A stretch of DNA of 64,000 bases from Ohtaekwangia sp035628875 (lineage in GTDB: Bacteria > Bacteroidota > Bacteroidia > Cytophagales > Cyclobacteriaceae): NCBI GenBank assembly GCA_035628875.1, contig DASPIZ010000135.1, positions 62,001-126,000 of the forward strand. The letters are read 5' to 3'. This document shows, one piece after another, positions 17,288-24,345 of the stretch (position 1 is the first letter of the stretch; every line of letters starts with the position of its first letter). A model generated the notes under the pieces. It was not told the origin of the DNA, searched no databases, and saw only the letters and a program-made list of their open reading frames with translations. The position numbers were made by a program, and so were the translations under genes.

Positions 17288-18055
17288 TTATTTTTGAATC
17301 GGAAACTCGTACGACCGCGTGGTATATTGAAATGACTTGAGATCATACGTGCGCTCGGCAAAGAAAACACGATTATGGTTATCAATCATTACAAGTGTTG
17401 AACAACGTGAACCGTAATTCGGTGTTTTTATAAACATGGATGAAAGTGCACGTTCCCTGTCAACCGGCAAACCGGTTTGAGGCAACAACGCATCTTCTGC
17501 AATTTCATCATTATATAATACGGAGAAAATTTTTTCAGTATCGATCTTTGGCGCATAGACCAGGGGTTTGATCCTCAGTTTACCGTTCACCACCTTTGGC
17601 CATGGTGTATCGAGAAGGTGATTACTCAAACCGTAAAATCCACGATCGAGTTTCTTTACATCAGCTCCATAGTTGGAATAGTAATACATTTCATCTGGTG
17701 TCCCCGCCAATAGATTGAACCCATTGTAAGTATTTCCTTGCCCTGCAATGGCGTTTAAATACTCCGGCGCGGATACCGGTTCAATCAGATAATCAATCAC
17801 CAGCTTTCCGCGTGAAGGAGCCTGCGGATTAATATTCGAAGGATCGCGGTAATTGGTCAGCATACTGATCCTTCCGGTCTTCGTTATGCCAAGCCATGTA
17901 CCTCCCGCTTCCATATCCCGCCCTGCCAGAACATCGGGATGGTCTCGCCAGAATTGTGCCGGTGCAGTAGCCCTATTGTAAAATTCATCCCGGTTAGCAG
18001 CGATAATCAGCTTATAATCCGGATGCTCATTTAGTGAAAAGAAGATAAGGCACAT
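17288..18055 (-). CDS. TANGO2/NRDE family protein
   Basis: 255 residues starting MCLIFFSLNEHPDYKLIIAANRDEFYNR; the initial Cys2 and the NRDE motif (residues ~21-24) mark the family. Further family features are the GGTWLGI, NYRDPS and SRG blocks and an internal YGLSNHLLDTPWPKV. Human TANGO2 loss causes metabolic crises and the proteins have been linked to heme handling and lipid homeostasis; the bacterial role is open. Its start codon is 1 bp from a 91-bp heptamer array, so the 5' leader is made of that repeat. Confidence 0.9.
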   Translation of the reverse strand: MCLIFFSLNEHPDYKLIIAANRDEFYNRATAPAQFWRDHPDVLAGRDMEAGGTWLGITKTGRISMLTNYRDPSNINPQAPSRGKLVIDYLIEPVSAPEYLNAIAGQGNTYNGFNLLAGTPDEMYYYSNYGADVKKLDRGFYGLSNHLLDTPWPKVVNGKLRIKPLVYAPKIDTEKIFSVLYNDEIAEDALLPQTGLPVDRERALSSMFIKTPNYGSRCSTLVMIDNHNRVFFAERTYDLKSFQYTTRSYEFPIQK

Positions 18056-18056
18056 G

Positions 18057-18147
18057 ATTAGGCATTAGGCATTAGGTATTAGGTATTAGGTATTGGGTAT
18101 TGGGTATTGGGTATTGGGTATTGGGTATTGGGTATTGGGTATTGGGG
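18057..18147. repeat. 13-unit perfect-period heptamer array (ATTRGGY)
   Basis: Thirteen contiguous 7-bp units, 91 bp with no phase break, all fitting ATTRGGB: first ATTAGG-type units, then eight ATTGGG-type units. It occupies the entire gap between the rnhB stop (18154) and the TANGO2-like start (18055). Confidence 0.95.
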
Positions 18148-18153
18148 TGTAGA

Positions 18154-18798
18154 TTAACAGGCTTCGAGTTCGACAGGGGTTTTGAAGAGGTCGAGTTGTG
18201 CCGGGAGCAGTTGGAAACTTTTTCTGTGATAAGGTGTAATGCCTAACCTGCGAATACCATCACGATGCGCATCAGTGGGGTATCCCATGTTTGTTTCCCA
18301 TCCGTATCCGGGAAATTTATGCGACAACCTACGCATTAGTTCGTCACGATACGTTTTGGCCAGAATCGAAGCCGCAGCAATTGAAAGGTATTTGCCATCA
18401 CCTTTTATGATGCACTCATGTTTTATGCCATCATATGGACTGAAACGGTTACCGTCGATCAGAAGCAATGAAGGCTTCTTTTTCAATTGATCGATCGCAG
18501 CGTGCATCGCCTTGAAGGATGCGTTGAGAATATTGATGTTATCGATCTCAATGTTACTGATTTCAGCCACGGCGTAGGCTACTGCATCACGCTCAATATC
18601 AACGCGTAAGAGTTCTCGCTCTGCCCGTGTTAACTGCTTTGAATCGTTTAACAATTCGTGGCAATAATTTTTAGGTAACACCACGGCTGCTGCCACCACA
18701 GGACCGGCTAAACACCCTCTTCCGGCCTCATCACAACCGGCCTCCACATGATTATTAGAAAAACACGACAACAGCATACACAAACTTAACCTACCCAC
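18154..18798 (-). CDS. rnhB: Ribonuclease HII
   Basis: 214 residues. The RNase HII signature CDEAGRGCLAGPVVAAAVVL carries catalytic Asp23 and Glu24; the third and fourth acidic positions lie in LLIDGNRF and the helix after AAASILAKTYRDELM, and the GYGWETNMGYPT block is typical. It removes RNA primers and single ribonucleotides from DNA. Met1 or Met8 could be the start; the N-terminal ~18 residues are not conserved. The gene is followed on the same strand by the heptamer array and TANGO2-like gene. Confidence 0.93.
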   Translation of the reverse strand: MGRLSLCMLLSCFSNNHVEAGCDEAGRGCLAGPVVAAAVVLPKNYCHELLNDSKQLTRAERELLRVDIERDAVAYAVAEISNIEIDNINILNASFKAMHAAIDQLKKKPSLLLIDGNRFSPYDGIKHECIIKGDGKYLSIAAASILAKTYRDELMRRLSHKFPGYGWETNMGYPTDAHRDGIRRLGITPYHRKSFQLLPAQLDLFKTPVELEAC

Positions 18799-18920
18799 AG
18801 CTTATAGCCAATCAGATTCGGGATGAAATTTTTCACCAATGAAAAAACCGGTCTTATAAACCAAAAAGAATGAATAGTTTTGAAAAACTGAACTGACGTA
18901 ATTCTAATACACAGCATATT

Positions 18921-19478
18921 ATGTTGAATGATGAAATTAAAAATCCCTGGACAACCTTATCAGGTGAAGAAAAATATGACAACCCCTGGATTAATGTTAC
19001 GGAATACAAAGTATTAAATCCCGGGGGCGGTCCGGGAATTTATGGGAAAGTTCATTTTAAAAATCAGGCTATCGGTATAGTTCCAATTGATAATGATGGC
19101 AATACATGGCTCGTGGGGCAATTCAGGTATACATTAAATGCTTTTTTCTGGGAAATTCCTGAGGGAGGCGGAACATTGGGAGGCGATCCGTTGGAAGCCG
19201 CTAAACGTGAACTAAAGGAAGAAACCGGTTTCACAGCCAAAAAATGGACGCTCCTCACTGAGATGCATACTTCAAACTCGGTTACAGATGAAGCTGGATT
19301 TATTTTCGTTGCCGAAGATCTTGAAGCCGGAGACAACGCACTCGAGGAAACTGAAGCAGACATGAAGGTCTGGAAACTGCCATTGCAGGAAGCTGTCTCT
19401 ATGGTGCTACGCGGGGAAATAACGGATAGTATGAGTATGATCGGACTTTTGTTGGTGGCAAGACAACGGGGAATCTAG
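18921..19478 (+). CDS. NUDIX hydrolase (ADP-ribose pyrophosphatase-like)
   Basis: 185 residues. Nudix helix with core RELKEETGF near residues 95-103; the segment before it reads IPEGGGTLGGDPLEAAK, so the Glu usually found seven residues before the helix is Gly, a variant seen in a subfamily with this GGG spacing. Upstream GIVPIDNDGNTWLVGQFRY and WEIPEGG match nucleoside-diphosphate-sugar pyrophosphatases. Probably hydrolyses ADP-ribose or a sugar nucleotide in the cytoplasm. A GAAGTAC-type heptamer block follows 2 bp after the stop. Confidence 0.87.
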   Translation: MLNDEIKNPWTTLSGEEKYDNPWINVTEYKVLNPGGGPGIYGKVHFKNQAIGIVPIDNDGNTWLVGQFRYTLNAFFWEIPEGGGTLGGDPLEAAKRELKEETGFTAKKWTLLTEMHTSNSVTDEAGFIFVAEDLEAGDNALEETEADMKVWKLPLQEAVSMVLRGEITDSMSMIGLLLVARQRGI

Positions 19479-19480
19479 GC

Positions 19481-19558
19481 GAGATACGAGGTACAAGGCA
19501 CGGGGTAGGAAGTACAAGGTAAGGATGAAGCGAAGTACGAGGAACGAGGTGCAAAGGC
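19481..19558 (+). repeat. 7-bp-period repeat of GAAGTAC type
   Basis: About eleven heptamers such as GAGGTAC and GAAGTAC with one 9-bp interruption (19523-19531). Begins 2 bp after the Nudix stop codon. The same word family occurs at 42738-42839, also directly after a stop. Confidence 0.7.
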
Positions 19559-19646
19559 GAACATGGTTAAGGAAATACGGAAAAAAAATTAGTATGGGTG
19601 TTTATTGCGGGTTTGATTTATCAACACAAGGGACGGCTTGAACGAA

Positions 19647-20981
19647 ATGGCACTACTTACACTTCGAGCACATTTAAAAGAAAACACGCGACTTGCCATT
19701 CCGGTGATGCTAAGTAATCTCGGACACGTAATGATGGGGGTTTGTGATAATATCATGGTGGGACACATCGATACCGTGTCACTTGCCGGCTCTGGTTTGG
19801 CTATTGTTGCATTTAATGTGTTGCTGCTTTTTGGGATTGGCGTGTCTTATGCCATCACACCACTTGTCGCGGCTGCACACGGAGAAAACAATGAATCACA
19901 CATCACCAAAATTCTCCGGCATGGATTGGTGATTAATACGATCAATGGTATTTTTCTTGTTGGCGTGGTCTACTTTGCCCGCCATGTATTGTACTACATT
20001 AATCAGCCTCCGGAAGTTGTTGACAAAGCCATTCCGTACCTGAACATCATCATGCTTTCGCTGATCCCGGTTCTGATCTTCCAATCGTTTAAACAATTCG
20101 CCGAAGGTTTATCCAATACGCGTATAGCCCTCGTCGTTGTAATCATCAGCAACCTCATGAACATTCTGCTTAACTATTTATTGATCTACGGTCATGCCGG
20201 GTTTCCGGAACTGGGATTAAACGGCGCCGGATGGGCGACATTAATCTCACGCATCGGTATGGCTATTGGCATCGCACTTTACTTTTATTATGCAGCAGCG
20301 TTCCGTCAATTTCGTGGAGCCTTCAAACCAATCGCCTTCTCAAAAAAACTATTCGTCGCTTTATTGGCTCTTGGTATACCCAGCGGTGCTCAATTCATAT
20401 TTGAAGTTGCTGCCTTCGATTTTTCTCTTGTTATGATGGGATGGCTCGGCACGGAAACACAAGCTGCACATCAGATCGTGATCAATATGGCAACGCTAAG
20501 TTATATGACCACCGCTGGTGTTGCTGCGGCAGCTACCATTCGGGTTGGCTACTTTTCCGGCAAAGGGGATGCTGAAAACCTCAGCCGTTCCGCCTATACT
20601 TCTGTCGGTATGGCACTCGCCTTAATGAGTTTGTGGGCAATCCTTTTTATCGCTGGCAATAGTTGGCTACCTACGTTGTATGTTGAAGACAACAAAGTGA
20701 TTGCCATCGCATCCTCACTGCTCATCATCGCGGGATTGTTTCAGTTATCTGATGGTGTCCAGGTAGTTTGCAATTCAGCACTGCGCGGCTTACAAGATGT
20801 CAAAATCCCCTCCCTCCTGATCTTCATCTCTTATTGGATCATTGGTTTACCGCTTGGATATTGGTTAGCGTTCATCCTGGACCTGGGTGCCATCGGAATA
20901 TGGACGGGGCTCCTCATCGGACTAACCCTTACGGCAACGGCAACGTTTTTACGTTTACGGTCTAAATTATTACAACGTTAA
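19647..20981 (+). CDS. MATE family efflux transporter (NorM-like)
   Basis: 444 residues from ATG 19647; an in-frame TTG 9 bp earlier is possible. Twelve membrane helices, with the two-fold MatE repeat: first half with MLSNLGHVMMGVCDNIMVGHIDTVSLAGSG and LLFGIGVSYAITPLVAAAHGE, second half with GAQFIFEVAAFDFSLVMMGWLGTETQAAHQI and TIRVGYFSGKGD. NorM proteins export cationic drugs against Na+ or H+. The stop is 11 bp from that of the convergent MTHFR-like gene. Confidence 0.92.
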   Translation: MALLTLRAHLKENTRLAIPVMLSNLGHVMMGVCDNIMVGHIDTVSLAGSGLAIVAFNVLLLFGIGVSYAITPLVAAAHGENNESHITKILRHGLVINTINGIFLVGVVYFARHVLYYINQPPEVVDKAIPYLNIIMLSLIPVLIFQSFKQFAEGLSNTRIALVVVIISNLMNILLNYLLIYGHAGFPELGLNGAGWATLISRIGMAIGIALYFYYAAAFRQFRGAFKPIAFSKKLFVALLALGIPSGAQFIFEVAAFDFSLVMMGWLGTETQAAHQIVINMATLSYMTTAGVAAAATIRVGYFSGKGDAENLSRSAYTSVGMALALMSLWAILFIAGNSWLPTLYVEDNKVIAIASSLLIIAGLFQLSDGVQVVCNSALRGLQDVKIPSLLIFISYWIIGLPLGYWLAFILDLGAIGIWTGLLIGLTLTATATFLRLRSKLLQR

Positions 20982-20991
20982 CGCTAAAGGA

Positions 20992-21981
20992 TTAAACTTC
21001 TACATCAACACGTGTGGCACTTGTGTGTCGCTGATCTTGTTTCACTTCTCCCCGCAGGCCATTGGCTTTCAAGAGATCTGCTACCGTATTGAGTAACAAA
21101 ATCGAGGCATCTACTTCCTCTTTTCGGATGGCAACACTTTCAATATTAAATCCGAAAGGAATGGCATTTTTCATACAATACGCAATGAGGTCTTTTGCAA
21201 TCTCAATGGCGATCTCAACGGAACGATCAACGGGGCGGGTACACGCTTCAAGCTCTTCCTTAATATCAGCCGGGATGTGAATTCCCAGCCATTCCATAAA
21301 ATGAAGCGTTTTAACGGAACCGCAGATAGTAAGTGTGAAAATAATCGTGGGGAATTCCTGTTTCTTCTTTGCACAGGCTATAAGGAGGTCTTCCAGGATC
21401 TGTTTCGTAAAACCTACATTAAAGATGCATTGAGAAATAAAGTAAGAAACACCACAGTCTACTTTATCCAGAATTCTCACATCCTCATCCTTTAACACCG
21501 CATGTCTTTCCGGTATGGTAACCGCTCCGATAACAGAATGATCCGCATGGTTTTTCCTCCATAGCCCATAAGCTTCCCGAAGACTTGTTTTAACTACACA
21601 ATCCGGTGCAGGCAAACCTACGAATACAGGATAAAATCCATTCGCTTTTAAGCCTTCAAGCCACTGGGCTAATTCAGCCTGCGTAAATTTTCCCGCAGGG
21701 CGATAGATTATCTTCGGCGCAGTGAGCGGTTTTAAGTATTGACTGGCATATTCAAACGGGTCCAGAGAGCTGGCAAAAGGAAATGGCCTTTCTTCAGAGG
21801 TGCGGGCAGATTCATCCTGCACATCATAAACAACCAGGGCATCTATATCGAGTGAACGAAGGTTATGAAGCGTTTTCTCAGCTATGACACTTACCTTCTC
21901 AATGGGAGTCTGCGCCTTGGGTGGGGTGATCCCATATAACAAAATACCGGATTCTCTTCTTTTGATTTTTGTAAAGAACAT
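20992..21981 (-). CDS. Methylenetetrahydrofolate reductase-like protein
   Basis: 329 residues from Met 21981; a longer frame to 22035 runs into repeat sequence and was rejected. The fold signs of the MTHFR TIM barrel are present: an early acidic strand VVYDVQDES, PFEYASQYLK, VFVGLPAPDC, YFISQCIFNVG (equivalent of the flavin-site T-Q-x-F/I), and a final PFGFNIESV strand. Similarity is moderate and the classical E. coli MetF start is not clear, so this could be a divergent or special-purpose reductase; true MetF activity is not assured. Hotspot upstream is a 106/109-bp hairpin array. Confidence 0.7.
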   Translation of the reverse strand: MFFTKIKRRESGILLYGITPPKAQTPIEKVSVIAEKTLHNLRSLDIDALVVYDVQDESARTSEERPFPFASSLDPFEYASQYLKPLTAPKIIYRPAGKFTQAELAQWLEGLKANGFYPVFVGLPAPDCVVKTSLREAYGLWRKNHADHSVIGAVTIPERHAVLKDEDVRILDKVDCGVSYFISQCIFNVGFTKQILEDLLIACAKKKQEFPTIIFTLTICGSVKTLHFMEWLGIHIPADIKEELEACTRPVDRSVEIAIEIAKDLIAYCMKNAIPFGFNIESVAIRKEEVDASILLLNTVADLLKANGLRGEVKQDQRHTSATRVDVEV

Positions 21982-22030
21982 GTGTTGGGGTTCTATAAAA
22001 GATAAAAGTAATAAATTATCGAAGAATAAA

Positions 22031-22530
22031 GCCACTAAGGCACCAGGACACTAAGAAGAAATACCTCTTGTAGTTTGCATTCCTTCGTGTCTTCGTGCCT
22101 CGTGGCTTCATATCGCACGCTCAATCAAAAATTGACGCCACTAAGACACCAGGACACTAAGAATACCTACCACCTTTTATACTTTGAATTCCTTCGTGTC
22201 TTCGTGCCTTCGTGGCTTCATATAGCACACTTCATTAACATTAACGCCACTAAGGCACCAGGACACTAAGAAGAAATACCTCTTGTAGTTTGTATTCGTT
22301 CGTGTCTTCGTGCCTCCGTGGCTTCATATAGCACGCTCAATAAAACTTGACGCCACTAAGGCACCAGGGCACTAAGAATACCTACCACCTTTTATAGTTT
22401 GAATTCCTTCGTGTCTTCGTGCCTTCGTGTCTTCATATAGCACATTTCATTAAAATTAACGCCACTAAGGCACCAGGACATTAAGAAGAAATACCATTTT
22501 TATAGTTTGTATTCCTTGATGTATTTATGC
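22031..22530. repeat. Alternating 106/109-bp hairpin repeat array (A-B-A-B-A')
   Basis: Units start at 22031, 22137, 22246, 22352 and 22461, so the spacings are 106, 109, 106, 109 bp and the dimer period is exactly 215 bp. Each begins GCCACTAAGGCACCAGGACA and carries, ~50 bp later, an imperfect inverted copy TTCGTGTCTTCGTGCC. The arms themselves have an 8-bp period. Odd units share one loop (GAAATACCTCTTGTAG) and tail; even units share another (CTACCACCTTTTATA). The fifth unit decays after ~70 bp. No protein is encoded. Confidence 0.93.
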
Positions 22531-22567
22531 TTAAAATTATCAACAAATAAGTCTTACCCATATTCCG

Positions 22568-22575
22568 TATATTTG
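22568..22575 (+). promoter_or_regulatory. Candidate -7 box of the thioesterase promoter
   Basis: TATATTTG matches TAnnTTTG exactly and ends 23 bp before the ATG at 22599. No TTG at the expected -33 distance. Confidence 0.45.
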
Positions 22576-22598
22576 GAACCCGGACCTATCCCTGCCCC

Positions 22599-23153
22599 AT
22601 GACTTTAAAAGCCAAACCTGTTTCTGTATCACAAACAACAATCACCGAACTGATGATTCCTTCCTATGCCAATTTTGGCGGAAAGATTCACGGCGGTATC
22701 CTCCTATCATTGATGGACAAAGTAGCCTACGCCTGCGCGAGTAAACATGCCGGGGAATATTGTGTCACTGTATCGGTCGATAAGGTTGAATTTCTTCAGC
22801 CGGTGGAAGTCGGCGAACTTGTTTCCCTGCATGCTTCCGTAAACCACGTCGGTAACTCATCCATGATCATCGGCATCCGTGTGGAGGCACAAAACGTAAA
22901 ACTTGGAACGATTAAACATACCAACTCATGTTACTTTACCATGGTAGCGAAAGGCGACGACGATAAACCAACCACCGTTCCGATGTTGATTTTAGAAAAC
23001 AATGAACAGGTGAAGCGCTTCATTGAAGCCCTTCGCATGAAAGAAATCAAAAACAAAGTAAAATTTGCCCTTGATGATGCACGCTCGCATATTCACCTGG
23101 AAGAAGCTTCAGAAATTCTAAAAAACGAAAGATGTGTTATTCGTTATACCTGA
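22599..23153 (+). CDS. Hotdog-fold acyl-CoA thioesterase (YciA-like)
   Basis: 184 residues. The hotdog domain shows the family pattern PSYANFGGKIHGGILLSLMDKVAYACASKHAGEY, with an Asn/His/Gly loop and Asp near residue 40 as the likely catalytic acid, followed by VTVSVDKVEFLQPVEVGELV and YFTMVAKG. The extra ~40 residues after residue 140 form a charged helix typical of two-domain acyl-CoA hydrolases. Probably hydrolyses acyl-CoA to free acid. It precedes plsC by 78 bp. Confidence 0.87.
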   Translation: MTLKAKPVSVSQTTITELMIPSYANFGGKIHGGILLSLMDKVAYACASKHAGEYCVTVSVDKVEFLQPVEVGELVSLHASVNHVGNSSMIIGIRVEAQNVKLGTIKHTNSCYFTMVAKGDDDKPTTVPMLILENNEQVKRFIEALRMKEIKNKVKFALDDARSHIHLEEASEILKNERCVIRYT

Positions 23154-23231
23154 GACGGCTGACATCAACACAGTTATCGCGATTAAAAAATCATCTTATC
23201 GTTACAGGTAATTCTCTATTTTTGATCTATC

Positions 23232-23969
23232 ATGAAGTTTATAAGGGTTGTACACACGGGTTATGGATTGGTTGTTTTTACCATTATTTTTCTCCTGCTT
23301 TTACCGTTGCTCCTTATTCCAATCTTCTTTCCGAAGAAATTCAAACTTATTGGCACCATAAACCGTTGGTGGGCAAAAGCCCTGTTTGCCGGCGTGTTCT
23401 TACCTTTTAAAATAGTCTATCGCGCCAAACCAGATCGTACAAAACAGTACATATTTTGCGCGAATCATTTTTCCTATCTGGACATCCCAACGATGGGCCT
23501 AAACGATCATCCAACCATTTTTGTGGGTAAAAGTGAGATGGCCACCATTCCGTTGTTCGGGTACATGTATCGAAAGCTTCATATCACCGTGAACAGGGCA
23601 AGCCTGAAGAGTAAGATCAATACGTTAAAGCTTTCAAGGGAAGCTATTGAAGCTGGCAAAAGCCTCGTTATTTTTCCTGAAGGCGGTATTATCACAGCAA
23701 AAGACCCGATCATGGGCCGTTTTAAAGACGGTGCGTTCAGGATTGCCATCGACAAACAAATCCCGATTGTACCTGTTACCATTCCATATAATTGGATAAT
23801 TTTGCCTCCCGAAGAATTTCTTTTAAGGTGGCATCCACTAAAAATTGTTTTTCACGAACCCGTCGTGACAACTGGCCTTACTACGGATGATCTGGAGTCC
23901 TTGAAAGAAAAGGTATTTACAATCATAAATGATGAATTAAACGATCATCTGAAGAATCTAAAAAAATGA
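23232..23969 (+). CDS. plsC: 1-acyl-sn-glycerol-3-phosphate acyltransferase
   Basis: 245 residues. N-terminal membrane helix (VVFTIIFLLLLPLLLIPIFF), then the acyltransferase motifs I (NHFSYLDIP, an H-x4-D), II and III (VIFPEGGI near residues 145-152) and IV (VPVTIPYNW). Adds the second acyl chain in phosphatidic-acid synthesis at the inner membrane. A -7-type TATTTTTG (23217-23224) ends 7 bp before the ATG, so the message may be almost leaderless. Its stop overlaps the gatC start by 4 bp. Confidence 0.93.
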   Translation: MKFIRVVHTGYGLVVFTIIFLLLLPLLLIPIFFPKKFKLIGTINRWWAKALFAGVFLPFKIVYRAKPDRTKQYIFCANHFSYLDIPTMGLNDHPTIFVGKSEMATIPLFGYMYRKLHITVNRASLKSKINTLKLSREAIEAGKSLVIFPEGGIITAKDPIMGRFKDGAFRIAIDKQIPIVPVTIPYNWIILPPEEFLLRWHPLKIVFHEPVVTTGLTTDDLESLKEKVFTIINDELNDHLKNLKK

Positions 23970-24253
23970 AAATAGATCGCGCTTTACTCGACAAGATAGC
24001 CCATCTCGCCCGCCTTGAGTTTGAAGAAAAAGATGCAGAAAAAATGATGAGTGATATGACTGCCATTGTAAACTGGGTAGAAAAACTTAGCGAAGTTGAT
24101 ACTGATGGGGTAGAACCGCTCACTACCATGAGTTACGAAGTGAATAAACTTCGCGAGGATGAGGTAAAGCAGCACCTTGACCATGACCGCGCCTTGAAGC
24201 ACGCACCCAAAAAAGACACAGATTATTTTCGTGTACCTAAAGTACTCGAATAA
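23966..24253 (+). CDS. gatC: Asp/Glu-tRNA amidotransferase subunit GatC
   Basis: 95 residues, the normal size for GatC, with the family's LLDKIAHLARLEFEEKDAEKMMSDMTAIVNWVEKL helix and the DTDGVEPLTTM turn, ending YFRVPKVLE. It stabilises GatA in the GatCAB complex that converts Glu-tRNA(Gln) or Asp-tRNA(Asn). GatA and GatB are not in the window, a split arrangement common in this phylum. Translationally coupled to plsC by an ATGA overlap. Confidence 0.93.
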   Translation: MKIDRALLDKIAHLARLEFEEKDAEKMMSDMTAIVNWVEKLSEVDTDGVEPLTTMSYEVNKLREDEVKQHLDHDRALKHAPKKDTDYFRVPKVLE

Positions 24254-24345
24254 ATGCATTTCAGATTCGACATGTCGACCGGCGTTCGGTCAGGCTTTTA
24301 AAATATCAAATCGTCTTTTAGCTTGCATGTCAAATTTCCACGTTC

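Noticed and set aside
22075..22269. A 64-codon frame in the hairpin array
   Set aside because: Translation of tandem repeat units. Unit lengths of 106 and 109 bp are not multiples of three, so the frame cannot be conserved between units.
22031..22530. CRISPR array (five regularly spaced repeats)
   Set aside because: The spacer-like parts alternate between two types and do not differ from one another; each unit is a hairpin, and no cas gene is nearby.
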